From Candidatus Merdivivens pullicola (GTDB lineage: Bacteria > Bacteroidota > Bacteroidia > Bacteroidales > UBA932): 38,661 nucleotides of DNA. The notes under the pieces were generated by a model. The model did no database searches. It had not been told where the DNA came from and saw nothing but the letters and a program-made list of their open reading frames with translations. The DNA lies in the NCBI GenBank assembly GCA_017694945.1, contig JADIMA010000035.1, forward strand, positions 1 through 38,661, given 5' to 3'. The position numbers and the translations under genes were made by a program. The first letter of the stretch is position 1. Every line of letters starts with the position of its first letter. Positions 20,605 to 29,330 of the stretch are shown in pieces.

Positions 20605-21528
20605 ATGGGACTGAAAGGCACAATAGAAAGGATTGAAAAGTTCCTTCTTCACGACATCTGGCAACTCGACATGGAGACCATCAGCCATGCAAAGGCCAGG
20701 TTCGTGCGCTACGTGCGCGTGCTTTTCATAACCATACGGACTTTTTCATCCGAAAGAATAGGCAACCAGGCGGTATGCCTGAGTTTTTTCGGGACGATGG
20801 CAATGGTGCCTTTCATTGCCGTTACGTTCGCGATAACCGACGGCTTCGGGCTGAGAGAATATCTTCAGCGGATGATTTATGAATATTTCGACACGAGCCA
20901 GGAAGTCGTGGATCAGGTGATAAAATACGCGGACAACATTATTGCGGCGGCACAGTCCAATGCCCTGGGCCTTATAAGCGCCCTGCTGTTCGTTTGGCTG
21001 ATATTCTGGATGATGCTGAATGTGGAAGCGGCCTTCAATCATGTGTGGAAGGTCAAGAAATCCAGGAATTTCCTGCGCAGGCTGGCTGTTTACGGCACAA
21101 TACTGCTGATTTCCCCCTTTGTAGTCCTTATCATGTTTTCAGCGTTTTTCATGTATGGAAACGCATTCGACTCGATAGGTTTCGGGGCCGAAGTGACGGA
21201 TACGCTGAAGTCGGGAATCGCCTGGATCGTCGTATATGTGCTGACGGTGCTCGTGCTGACCGCCATGTATAAATTCATACCGAACAAGAAAGTATATTTC
21301 GGCCCTGCTTTCAGGGCGGCATTGATTTCTGCTTTGTTTTTTGTAATTTTGCAATACCTATACATTGAAACGCAGTTGTTCGTGGCAAGGCTGAGTGCCA
21401 TTTACGGTGCTGTGGCCGCCATTCCGCTTTTTATGTTTTGGATGAATTTCTGCTGGTTTATAATATTATTCGGGGCTGAAATTTCATACGCTTTTCAGAA
21501 TGTGAACAATTACAACCTTGACGACTGA
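20605..21528 (+). CDS. YihY/BrkB-family inner membrane protein
   Basis: A 307-residue integral membrane protein with about six helices. Features of the YihY (formerly 'ribonuclease BN-like') family are the N-terminal amphipathic part, the first helix around SFFGTMAMVPFIAVTFAI, and the helices ALGLISALLFVWLIFWMMLNVEAAFN and LFMFWMNFCWFIILFGAEISYAF. The NxxW/ E-A-AFNHVW segment is conserved in this family. Its role is unknown; it is not a ribonuclease despite the older name. A TTG at 20590 overlaps the thioesterase stop by four bases and would add five residues; the ATG at 20605, after AACGGAA, is preferred. It is followed 5 bases later by the RelA/SpoT gene. Confidence 0.85.
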   Translation: MGLKGTIERIEKFLLHDIWQLDMETISHAKARFVRYVRVLFITIRTFSSERIGNQAVCLSFFGTMAMVPFIAVTFAITDGFGLREYLQRMIYEYFDTSQEVVDQVIKYADNIIAAAQSNALGLISALLFVWLIFWMMLNVEAAFNHVWKVKKSRNFLRRLAVYGTILLISPFVVLIMFSAFFMYGNAFDSIGFGAEVTDTLKSGIAWIVVYVLTVLVLTAMYKFIPNKKVYFGPAFRAALISALFFVILQYLYIETQLFVARLSAIYGAVAAIPLFMFWMNFCWFIILFGAEISYAFQNVNNYNLDD

Positions 21529-21533
21529 GACAT

Positions 21534-23765
21534 ATGACTGAATTTACCAAGGAAGACCATGACATGATCAGGGCGGCTTATGAAGACCTTCTCGAAGCGG
21601 CCAAGAAGAGGGTGCAGTACCCTAAAGAACTCGAAATGGTGAAAAAAGCCTTCGAGTTTGCCAATGAGGCCCACAAAGGCGTAAGGCGTCGCTCGGGCGA
21701 ACCGTATATCATGCACCCGCTCGCCGTGGCAAAGATAGTCGTAAGCGAAATCGGTCTGGGATACAAGTCCATAGTGGCGGCCCTCCTCCATGATGTCGTA
21801 GAAGACACGGATTATACCATTGAGGATATCAAAGACCATTTCAATGAAAAGATAGCCTCTTTGGTTGACGGGCTGACCAAGATCAAGATTGCACTTGACA
21901 ATGAAGAAACGGCGACGCAGACATCCCTCCAGGCCGAAAATTTCAAACGAATACTATATACTCTCAATGACGACATAAGGGTAGTGCTTATCAAACTTGC
22001 TGACAGGCTGCACAATATCAGGACAATCGGTGCGATGCCCGAGTACAAGAGGGACAAGATACTGGGTGAAACCATGTATATTTTCATCCCCCTCGCCCAC
22101 CGGCTCGGACTTTACAGCATCAAGTCCGAGATGGAGGACACCTGGCTGAAATACAAGGAACCCGAGGCGTACAGGGACATTACCGACAAACTGTCCGAGA
22201 TTCAGAAAGGCGATTTCAACAAGCTTGACAAGTTCATCGCCATGATAGAAAAAGCCCTTGACGATGCGAAGATAGATTACAGAATACTGAAAAGGTTAAA
22301 GTCCCCTTATTCCATCTGGTACAAGATTAAAAACAAGGGAGTTTCTTTCGACCAGATATATGATCTTTTCGCCGTTCGAATCATATACAAGCCTGAAAAA
22401 CCCGATGTGGAGGTTTCCGAGTGCTTTGAAATATATTCTATCCTGAAAAGAATATTCCCTCCGCGCAATTTCAAGGCCGACAGGTACCGCGACTGGGTGG
22501 GCAATCCGAAAAGCAACGGTTACGAGGCGCTGCACTGTACCATCATGTGTCAGGACAAGGACAAAGGCTTCTGGGTGGAAGTCCAGATACGCAGCGAGAG
22601 GATGAACGACATAGCGGAAAAAGGCATAGCGGCCCACTGGCTTTACAAGAAAGACGGTGTGATCCTTCCCGACATGGAACAGGAGATGGATTCGATGCTG
22701 CAGCGTGTCAGGGAAATCATCAACAATCCCGATGCGTCTTCAATAGAACTCCTCGACGAGTTCCACAAGGAGATGACAAGCCCTTACATAACCGTTTTCA
22801 CTCCGAAGGGAGAGCAGCGCACGCTGATCAAGGGGGCGACGGCCCTGGATTATGCGTATATGATCCATACGCATATAGGCAACAAGGCCATAGCGGCGAA
22901 GATAAACCAGAAACTTTTCCCTCTTTCGCAGGAACTCCGCAGCGGAGACCAGGTTGAAATCATCACGGCGGACAATGCCACGCCGAAAGCCGAATGGCTT
23001 GAATTCCTCAAAACCGCCAAGGCGATAAACATTGTGAAGTCATATCTCAAAGGCGAGCGGCAGGAATTCATCAAATCCGGAAAAGAAATCGTCAACAGCA
23101 AACTCCAGGAATGCGGAATCAAGGCCAATGACAAGAACATAAAACTGCTTTACAGGGGATATAAATTGAATTCTGCCGACGACCTGTATTTCAATGTCGG
23201 TTCGGGAATGCTGAACCTCAGCGATATAGAATATGTGTTGAAACGCAAGTCGTCAAGCCAGTCATGGCTGGGATGGTTCAGGAACTCTTCAAAGAACGAC
23301 AACATACTTTTTGTTGACGACGATTCGAAAGATCTCGATTTCGTCATATCGCCATGCTGCAATCCTATACCGGGAGATCCCATCATCGGATTCAAAGACC
23401 CGAAGAATGTAATCCATATACACAAAAAGAGTTGCAGGAAGGCTACGGAACTCGAATCCAAACTGGGCTACACGATTGTCAAGGATCCTGTGTGGAACAC
23501 CGAGAACCACAATCACTCCTATCCTGCAAGGATTTCGGTATATGGGATGGACAGGCTGGGAATCCTCAGCGATGTTACAAAATACATCTCCTTTGTCATG
23601 GGGGTCAATATGCGCCATCTTGATTTTGACAGCAACGGCGGAGTTTTTTCCGGAAATATAGACCTGCTGGTGACGAGCAAGAACGCCCTTGATACAATAA
23701 TCAAGAAGATATCAAAAATTGACGGTATCGAAAGGGTGCGCAGAGAAGAAAATTTTGATAATTGA
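21534..23765 (+). CDS. Bifunctional (p)ppGpp synthetase/hydrolase (RelA/SpoT family)
   Basis: A 743-residue stringent-response enzyme that makes and degrades (p)ppGpp. The HD hydrolase domain is intact: H61 (IMHPLAV), H86-D87 (LLHDVVEDT) and D157 (LADRLHNIRT). The synthetase domain has FDQIYDLFAVRII, DYRDWVGNPKSNGYEALH-like residues, and VEVQIRSERM with AEKGIAAHW. A TGS domain (ITVFTPKGEQRTL), a zinc-finger/helical region with CCNPIPGDPIIGF and a C-terminal ACT domain (RISVYGMDRLGILSDVT) complete it. Both activities are therefore likely. It begins 5 bases after the YihY-family gene and ends 7 bases before the Ig-like lipoprotein gene. Confidence 0.95.
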   Translation: MTEFTKEDHDMIRAAYEDLLEAAKKRVQYPKELEMVKKAFEFANEAHKGVRRRSGEPYIMHPLAVAKIVVSEIGLGYKSIVAALLHDVVEDTDYTIEDIKDHFNEKIASLVDGLTKIKIALDNEETATQTSLQAENFKRILYTLNDDIRVVLIKLADRLHNIRTIGAMPEYKRDKILGETMYIFIPLAHRLGLYSIKSEMEDTWLKYKEPEAYRDITDKLSEIQKGDFNKLDKFIAMIEKALDDAKIDYRILKRLKSPYSIWYKIKNKGVSFDQIYDLFAVRIIYKPEKPDVEVSECFEIYSILKRIFPPRNFKADRYRDWVGNPKSNGYEALHCTIMCQDKDKGFWVEVQIRSERMNDIAEKGIAAHWLYKKDGVILPDMEQEMDSMLQRVREIINNPDASSIELLDEFHKEMTSPYITVFTPKGEQRTLIKGATALDYAYMIHTHIGNKAIAAKINQKLFPLSQELRSGDQVEIITADNATPKAEWLEFLKTAKAINIVKSYLKGERQEFIKSGKEIVNSKLQECGIKANDKNIKLLYRGYKLNSADDLYFNVGSGMLNLSDIEYVLKRKSSSQSWLGWFRNSSKNDNILFVDDDSKDLDFVISPCCNPIPGDPIIGFKDPKNVIHIHKKSCRKATELESKLGYTIVKDPVWNTENHNHSYPARISVYGMDRLGILSDVTKYISFVMGVNMRHLDFDSNGGVFSGNIDLLVTSKNALDTIIKKISKIDGIERVRREENFDN

Positions 23766-23772
23766 TTGTGAA

Positions 23773-25599
23773 ATGTTAAAAAACTTGAAAAAGGCAGTCC
23801 TTCTGACTCCGCTGTTGCCGATGCTGGCGCTGCTCGGTTCCATGGTTTTCATGAAATCATGTGCCAATACCACTACGCCGCCGTCCGGCGGCCTCAAGGA
23901 TACGATCCCGCCGGTGCTGCTGTATGTGGAACCCCAGAATATGGCGACGAACGTGTCCCGGGACAAGGGATACATCAAGATGACTTTTGATGAATACGTA
24001 GTAGTAAAGACGGCTACCGACATCTTCCTTTCCCCGCCTATGGAAAAACGGCCGGTTCACAAGATACGCGGAAAAAGCATAATAGTATCATTCGACGGGC
24101 AACTTGACTCCAACCGCACCTATGTTCTGGACATGGGGCAGTCGATAGCGGACAACAATGAAGGCAACATTTACCCGGGGTTCGTGATTGCGTTTTCTAC
24201 TGGAAGCAGTGTTGACTCGATGTACCTGACAGGGACTGTCTCCGACTGCAACACCCTTGAGCCTTTCAAAGGAGCCACCATTGGCCTCTATATTTCAGAT
24301 GACGATTCGGTCGTGTTCAAGGAGCGCCCCATAGCGGCGGCAAAAGCCGACGACTGGGGATTTTTTGCGATAAGGAACATAAAGGATACATTGTACAGAA
24401 TGTATGCGTTCAATGATCTTAACAATGACAACAAGTTCAATCCCGAATCCGAGGAAGTGGCCTTCATCGACTCGCTCGTAAGGCCGACAAAGGTCGTGGG
24501 CGACAATATCCTGGAACTTTTCAAACTTGACATGAAAGACACTCTCGCCTGTCGTACGCGGCAGTCCGATTACCAGTTGTCGATGTTCAAGGAGGCTACT
24601 TCGCGGCAGTATCTCGTGAACAAGGCGAGGACGGGAGAAAAGACATTTTACATAACTTTCTCGTCACCTTATACCCAGATAGATTCACTCTGGTTCGAAG
24701 GCGTGCCTGATGAAAAGGTAATCACTCAGTTCAACGACATGGAGGACAGCCTTCTCATCTGGCTGAACGACGAGGCGAAGATCCAGCCTGATTCGTTATG
24801 GCTCAACGTGACATACATGAAGACGGACGATTCCTTGAAGATAAGGGTGCCGGCAACAGAACGGATAGGCATGCACAAGAGCCGTGCAATGATTCAGGAT
24901 GCAAGGCGGTACAAGCCGCGCGAGGAGATGGACGCCGAGGACACATGCACTGTATATAAAGTCACGGCCACCGGAGAGACTTTCGACCAGGACGGTTTCA
25001 TTATAGATTTTACCTATCCACTTGTCGAAGCCAAGTTCGATTCGCTCCAGATGATATTGATTAACCCGCGCCAGGAAGAAAGTCAGGAAAGTTTCCGCGT
25101 TGTCCATGATACGGCGGATGTACGGAGATACAGGGTTTTTCCGGACAAGCCGCTTGAAAAAGGATACGAGTGCCAGTTGAAAATCCCATACGGAGTGTTC
25201 TTCGACATAAACAGGATGCCGAACGACAGTTCCAAGACAAAGGTGTCCCTGCCGTCCTCGGAAGATCTGAGCACTCTGTATCTGACACTTGCGGATGTCA
25301 ACGGGGAAAGCCGTTATATCGTCGAACTCATGAATGAAAGAAGGGACAAGGCCATGAGGCGTTACGAAATCAATAAGGACACTACACTGCTCTTTCCGTT
25401 CATAAAAGAAGGTCTGTACTGCATCAGGATTACCGAAGACCGTAATAACAACGGCATCGTCGATACTGGAATACTTCTTGAGAAGAAGCAGCCGGAAAAA
25501 GTCAAGTTCGTGGAACTTCGGGACGGGAATACGATGATATCGATACCTGCAGCGACGGAACTTGAGCAGGAGGTAAACATAAAGGAAATGTTCAAATGA
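23773..25599 (+). CDS. Ig-like (Big_5) lipoprotein of Bacteroidota
   Basis: A 608-residue exported protein of unknown function. The N-terminus has a long hydrophobic stretch ending MVFMKSC, so C30 is the probable lipidated cysteine; it is followed by ANTTTPPSGGLKDTIPP, a start typical of a Bacteroidota-wide lipoprotein family. A Big_5-type Ig-like domain follows (about residues 45-145; MTFDEYVVVK, IIVSFDGQLDSNRTYVLDM). The remaining beta-rich region includes a stretch with Asp/Asn-rich turns (NDLNNDNKFNPESEE; EDRNNNGIVDTG) that may bind calcium. An in-frame start at 23719 overlaps the RelA/SpoT gene; the ATG at 23773 is preferred. It overlaps the next gene by four bases (ATGA), suggesting translational coupling. 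Confidence 0.8.
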   Translation: MLKNLKKAVLLTPLLPMLALLGSMVFMKSCANTTTPPSGGLKDTIPPVLLYVEPQNMATNVSRDKGYIKMTFDEYVVVKTATDIFLSPPMEKRPVHKIRGKSIIVSFDGQLDSNRTYVLDMGQSIADNNEGNIYPGFVIAFSTGSSVDSMYLTGTVSDCNTLEPFKGATIGLYISDDDSVVFKERPIAAAKADDWGFFAIRNIKDTLYRMYAFNDLNNDNKFNPESEEVAFIDSLVRPTKVVGDNILELFKLDMKDTLACRTRQSDYQLSMFKEATSRQYLVNKARTGEKTFYITFSSPYTQIDSLWFEGVPDEKVITQFNDMEDSLLIWLNDEAKIQPDSLWLNVTYMKTDDSLKIRVPATERIGMHKSRAMIQDARRYKPREEMDAEDTCTVYKVTATGETFDQDGFIIDFTYPLVEAKFDSLQMILINPRQEESQESFRVVHDTADVRRYRVFPDKPLEKGYECQLKIPYGVFFDINRMPNDSSKTKVSLPSSEDLSTLYLTLADVNGESRYIVELMNERRDKAMRRYEINKDTTLLFPFIKEGLYCIRITEDRNNNGIVDTGILLEKKQPEKVKFVELRDGNTMISIPAATELEQEVNIKEMFK

Positions 25600-26372
25600 A
25601 AAGACTCTGGCTTTTGACAGCATTTGCCTGTCTGCTGCTGGCCCTGTTTTCAACGGGCAGGTCGTCGGCGCAGGAATTCACGGTAGGACTGACTCCGGGA
25701 TTGTCATTCAATGACTCGACTGATGTCATCAAGCCGCCGAAACCTGTAGAAAGATGCCATCTGATAGGCGTTAATTACAGTGTGGGCTGGGGAGGCCTGT
25801 ATGTAGTGCCGACAACGGCAACCATAAGGGAGTTTTCGCCGTTCGGCGTGGGTTTCACATATACATATCTCCAGGACTTGTGGGGGACAATGTCGTATTT
25901 CGGCCTCCAGACGGGATTGAGGTATTCCAAAGAAGGGTTTTCATACGAGGATTACAAGCAGGAGCCTTATAGGACTACATTTTATGAAGAGGCCGAACTG
26001 CCTTTTACCTCTCTTTTCCACATTGAAATCCTGAACGGCTATGTGCGCCTGCTGGCAAATGCAGGTGTTTATTTCGGTTACAGGGTCAAAGTGAACAGGC
26101 CGTATCTGGAAAGCGATGACTTTGCAGCGACCGACTGGGAAGACACGGACAACCGTTTCGACTACGGAATCCGTGCCGGGGGAGGTTTCGCGATAGTGCT
26201 TGCTCCTGTGGAAATACACTTCGAATGCACGTACAAGCATTCATTTTCTCCGCTGGCCGATCCTGCCAAGAACAGCGAGTATTTTTACAATTATACCTAT
26301 CCTACGCAGATTCTTTTGAGCGTGGGGCTGCATTTCCAGATTGGCCGGCAGTTTTACCAAAAAGAGTATTAG
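25596..26372 (+). CDS. Outer membrane beta-barrel protein
   Basis: A 258-residue protein with signal peptide MKRLWLLTAFACLLLALF...SSAQ, cleaved near residue 25. The mature part alternates aromatic and small residues in strand-like segments (FGVGFTYTYLQ, YFGLQTGLRYSKEG, YGIRAGGGFAIVL, ILLSVGLHFQIGRQF), as in eight-stranded OmpA/PorT-like barrels (PF13568-like). The start codon overlaps the stop of the Ig-like lipoprotein gene by four bases, and ispG begins at the very next base after its own stop. The tight coupling with the lipoprotein suggests the two act together at the outer membrane; what they do is unknown. Confidence 0.8.
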   Translation: MKRLWLLTAFACLLLALFSTGRSSAQEFTVGLTPGLSFNDSTDVIKPPKPVERCHLIGVNYSVGWGGLYVVPTTATIREFSPFGVGFTYTYLQDLWGTMSYFGLQTGLRYSKEGFSYEDYKQEPYRTTFYEEAELPFTSLFHIEILNGYVRLLANAGVYFGYRVKVNRPYLESDDFAATDWEDTDNRFDYGIRAGGGFAIVLAPVEIHFECTYKHSFSPLADPAKNSEYFYNYTYPTQILLSVGLHFQIGRQFYQKEY

Positions 26373-27698
26373 ATGGGAAAAGAGGCATTTGAAACAATTA
26401 CCGTGCATGTCGGCCCTTGCGGCGATCCCTGTTCGGTATCGCTCGGAGGAGGAAATCCTATAGCCATCCAGTCTATGTGCAATACACATACGGCTGACAT
26501 AGACGCTTCTGTGGCCCAATGCAGGGAACTGGCCCGTTACGGAGCCCAGTTGATACGACTGACCACGCAGGGAATGAGGGAAGTGGAGGCTTTGGCCGTC
26601 ATAAAGGAAAGGCTGCATGCGGAAGGGATTACCGTCCCTCTTGTCGCGGATGTGCATTTTTCCGCCGATGTCGCGCTTGCGGTGGCGGGAATAGCCGATA
26701 AAGTCCGGATAAATCCGGGGAATTTTGCCAAAGACCATGCAACGGCCTGTGAAAAGTTTTCCGCCCTTCTGGATATATGCAGGGAGAAAGGGACGGCAAT
26801 ACGTATTGGGCTCAATCATGGTTCTCTTGGAGAAAGGATTACGACAATGTACGGCAATACACCGAACGCCATGAAAGAGGCGGTAATGGAGTGGCTGGAA
26901 ATGTGCATTGAAAAGTCCTTTTTCAACGTAGTGGTGTCCCTGAAGGCAAGCAACACTTATGTCATGGCAGAGGCGTACAGGCTGTTGTACGAAGCCATGA
27001 AACAAAGGGGCTATGTTTTTCCGATGCATCTCGGGGTGACTGAGGCAGGAAACGGGGACGGAGGCAGGATAAAGTCCGCCGTAGGCATCTCCGCCCTGCT
27101 GGAAGACGGAATCGGAGACACCATAAGGGTATCCCTTACGGAAGACCCCGTAAATGAACTTTCAGTTGCGGCGTATCTCGCCAGGCGTTACAGCAAATCT
27201 TGTTGCAAGGCCTGGGACAGGGCCGTGCCCGCCGGAAGCCGTGACTGGGAAAATATGATTTTGGACCTTGCATGTACCTACGGGAAAAAGTTGTTATATA
27301 ATGAAATAGACGACTTCTTCCCTGCCAAGGAATATCCCGGGCTTTCCGTAGAAAAGGCCGAATATGTCAAAGACGAGATATTGCAGGCGGCGCGAAGGAA
27401 ATTTTACCGGCCGGAATATATTGCCTGCCCGGGCTGCGGAAGGACGATGTATGATCTTGAAAAGACTTTCAATGAAGTAAAACGCCGTACTTCGCATCTC
27501 AAAGGCTTGCGCATAGCCGTAATGGGCTGCATAGTGAACGGCCCTGGAGAGATGGCGGATGCAGACTGGGGATATGTGGGAGAAGGTGAAGGAAAGGTCG
27601 CCATATACAAAGGCAAAGAACCTGTCTTGCGCCACATCCCTCAGGAGGAGGCCATAGACAGGCTCTTGGAACTTATTGATAAAACCCGTTTAGAGTAA
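26373..27698 (+). CDS. ispG: 4-hydroxy-3-methylbut-2-enyl diphosphate synthase (IspG/GcpE)
   Basis: A 441-residue [4Fe-4S] enzyme of the MEP isoprenoid pathway that converts MEcPP to HMBPP. The TIM-barrel part is clear (IAIQSMCNTHTADI, IRLTTQGMREVEAL, VADVHFSADVAL, LGVTEAGNGDGGRIKSAVGI). The cluster ligands are C352 and C355 (ACPGCGRTMYDL), C386 (GCIVNGPGE) and E393. The C-terminal part resembles the long, three-domain IspG of Bacteroidota, Chlamydia and plants, but the total length is nearer the two-domain bacterial form: only about 65-70 residues separate the barrel from the cluster domain, where the middle domain should be. It starts immediately after the barrel gene stop. Its 3' end overlaps a convergent gene by 9 bases. 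Confidence 0.93.
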   Translation: MGKEAFETITVHVGPCGDPCSVSLGGGNPIAIQSMCNTHTADIDASVAQCRELARYGAQLIRLTTQGMREVEALAVIKERLHAEGITVPLVADVHFSADVALAVAGIADKVRINPGNFAKDHATACEKFSALLDICREKGTAIRIGLNHGSLGERITTMYGNTPNAMKEAVMEWLEMCIEKSFFNVVVSLKASNTYVMAEAYRLLYEAMKQRGYVFPMHLGVTEAGNGDGGRIKSAVGISALLEDGIGDTIRVSLTEDPVNELSVAAYLARRYSKSCCKAWDRAVPAGSRDWENMILDLACTYGKKLLYNEIDDFFPAKEYPGLSVEKAEYVKDEILQAARRKFYRPEYIACPGCGRTMYDLEKTFNEVKRRTSHLKGLRIAVMGCIVNGPGEMADADWGYVGEGEGKVAIYKGKEPVLRHIPQEEAIDRLLELIDKTRLE

Positions 27699-28172
27699 TA
27701 TTATATCCGTTACAGGCTGGTAAGTGTACGGCACGTATTTCTGCAATTGCGCTGCGATGACAGTGCCTTTGCCGGTTTTGTAAAGGACCACCTGCAAAGT
27801 AGGTGCAGTGGATTTGCGGTAATTGTCAAGACTTTCTATTTCCTTGTTTTCAAGCGCCCTCTTGATAGCGGATTCTTCCGTGAGGTCGAAATATTCTATT
27901 TTCTTGTGGAGCCTTGAGTTTTCAGGAAGATAGTAGTATTGCTTTGTGAATGCGGCCGAAAGGAGAAGCAGCAGGCCGATTATTGCAGCGACGCCGCCTA
28001 TAAATATCAGCAATGAGTGCATGAATCCGCTTTCCAGAGCCGGGATTATTGCCGATACCACTATAATCGCGATACCGAGAACCAGCAATACAAGTGAGAG
28101 TACTACGCTCTTGCGTTTTAACGCTATCTTTCCTTCCATCCTCGATGCAAGGCTGTTTTCTATCATTTCCAT
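27690..28172 (-). CDS. Two-helix membrane protein, paralogue A
   Basis: A 160-residue protein of no recognised family. A basic N-terminus (RMEGKIALKRKS) is followed by two helices (VVLSLVLLVLGIAIIVVSAII and LLIFIGGVAAIIGLLLLLSA, about residues 24-72), leaving a C-terminal cytoplasmic domain of about 90 residues. That domain aligns with the next gene upstream: LQVVLYKTGKGTVIAAQL here against LIVMYKAPQSNVICAQI there, with a preceding hydrophilic SL segment and a following Tyr/Pro-containing strand. It is the last gene of a minus-strand unit of three, 31 bases after its paralogue, and overlaps the end of ispG by 9 bases. Function unknown. Confidence 0.7.
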   Translation of the reverse strand: MEMIENSLASRMEGKIALKRKSVVLSLVLLVLGIAIIVVSAIIPALESGFMHSLLIFIGGVAAIIGLLLLLSAAFTKQYYYLPENSRLHKKIEYFDLTEESAIKRALENKEIESLDNYRKSTAPTLQVVLYKTGKGTVIAAQLQKYVPYTYQPVTDIILL

Positions 28173-28203
28173 AATTGTAATCTTGTTTTAAAAGTTAATA
28201 AAT

Positions 28204-28767
28204 CTAATTGTTGCTGTCTTTGTAGAAAAAATCAAGGAGTTTCTTTCCTTTCGGAACATTGTGTTCACCGTTCCGGAACATATAGATCCCGCTCTGCGGA
28301 ATAAAATGCCCGTCGTCGGACAACAGTATCTGTGCGCATATTACGTTGCTCTGCGGAGCCTTGTACATGACAATCAGATTCGGCTGCGAGTGTTTTCTGG
28401 GCATCGCGGCCAGTGAGGCGAAATCTCCCTTTGAAAGCATGTCTTTCACTTCACCGATGCAGTTTCCGTCGAAGTAGAGTTCGCATCTTTCCATCCAGTC
28501 ATGGGAAGGCTTGAAATACGGCCTCTTGCTGTCGCCTATGAAATAATATGCGATGACGACAATCAGTATGACCACGCCGAATGCGAACAGGCTTCCTGCG
28601 AAAGCGTAAAGTCCTCCGTCCCTCCAGGAAGGTATGAACAAAGACAAAATATATGGCAACATGCATATTGCCGTTATTGCCAGGGCCAGTCTGTTTCTGG
28701 TATGCCTGACTGAAAAATCCTTTGAATATTTGTCAAGGGATTTGTCTATATTGATTGAGTCTGTCAT
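28204..28767 (-). CDS. Two-helix membrane protein, paralogue B
   Basis: A 187-residue protein of no recognised family. After a charged 25-residue start it has two helices (LALAITAICMLPYILSLFI and GSLFAFGVVILIVVIAYYFI, about residues 27-77) and a C-terminal domain of about 110 residues. The C-terminal part resembles that of the downstream gene (NLIVMYKAPQSNVICAQI; E..LYFD upstream of it), so the two look like diverged tandem duplicates. It carries about 17 extra residues at the end (KGKKLLDFFYKDSNN). It sits between the small exported protein gene (71 bases upstream) and paralogue A. No exact TAnnTTTG was found in the upstream gap, so it is probably read from the promoter at 29273-29305. Confidence 0.7.
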   Translation of the reverse strand: MTDSINIDKSLDKYSKDFSVRHTRNRLALAITAICMLPYILSLFIPSWRDGGLYAFAGSLFAFGVVILIVVIAYYFIGDSKRPYFKPSHDWMERCELYFDGNCIGEVKDMLSKGDFASLAAMPRKHSQPNLIVMYKAPQSNVICAQILLSDDGHFIPQSGIYMFRNGEHNVPKGKKLLDFFYKDSNN

Positions 28768-28838
28768 TTAATGCGTGTGAATTTAAATATTCATATAGTT
28801 TTTCCAGTGAAGTCCGAGGTTCCGGAAAAACAGGAGCA

Positions 28839-29231
28839 TTAAATGATGATACGCCGCAATATGGCCGTCACATAGTCCGAAAGGTATCCGGATGCTATGC
28901 CGCTGCCAATACTGAATGCTATCCTTGACCGGTAATGTCCTGTCGGATATCTGTGCGGCGTGATGCGTGATAGGGTCTTTAAATCTGAAACTTTGTATGA
29001 ATTGTACTGGCGTGCCGAACACAGTGCGTTTGAAGATGCCTGTACTGCATCGTTAAGAAACTCCCTTGCTACCATGTGCCTCCCGGCAAACGCATCGTAC
29101 AATATGCTTATTGATGGACTGGCCGCCGTCCCTCCGTCTGGAACGGTATCCTCATAAAGATATTCCGCCTCACCTGCTGCAAATAAGACAGACAGTGAGA
29201 CGGATAATATGATTAGCCAGATTTTCTTCAT
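28839..29231 (-). CDS. Small exported protein of unknown function
   Basis: A 130-residue protein with a signal peptide (MKKIWLIILSVSLSVLFAAG). The mature part of about 110 residues has two cysteine-poor helical stretches, a conserved-looking basic-aromatic segment (RITPHRYPTGHYRSRIAF) and a hydrophobic C-terminal helix (IGSGIASGYLSDYVTAILRRIII) that may attach to a membrane or pack in a complex. I recognise no family. It is the first gene after a very good promoter (29273-29305) and is followed on the same strand by the two paralogous membrane proteins, so a joint role with them is plausible. Confidence 0.65.
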   Translation of the reverse strand: MKKIWLIILSVSLSVLFAAGEAEYLYEDTVPDGGTAASPSISILYDAFAGRHMVAREFLNDAVQASSNALCSARQYNSYKVSDLKTLSRITPHRYPTGHYRSRIAFSIGSGIASGYLSDYVTAILRRIII

Positions 29232-29272
29232 AATACCGATTATGTGTCGGCTTTCCTGTATTTATTCGGTTG

Positions 29273-29305
29273 CAAATATATGGCAAAAATCAGAGATTGC
29301 AAAAA
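29273..29305 (-). promoter_or_regulatory. Complete -33/-7 promoter of the three-gene membrane operon
   Basis: On the minus strand the sequence is TTTTTG (plus 29300-29305), 19 bases, then TATATTTG (plus 29273-29280). This matches the Bacteroidota consensus TTTG-N19-TAnnTTTG exactly. The leader to the ATG at 29231 would be about 35 bases. It is the best promoter match in the window and lies just after the carB stop. Confidence 0.8.
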
Positions 29306-29330
29306 TTATCGGACTTCGAACATTTTTCTA

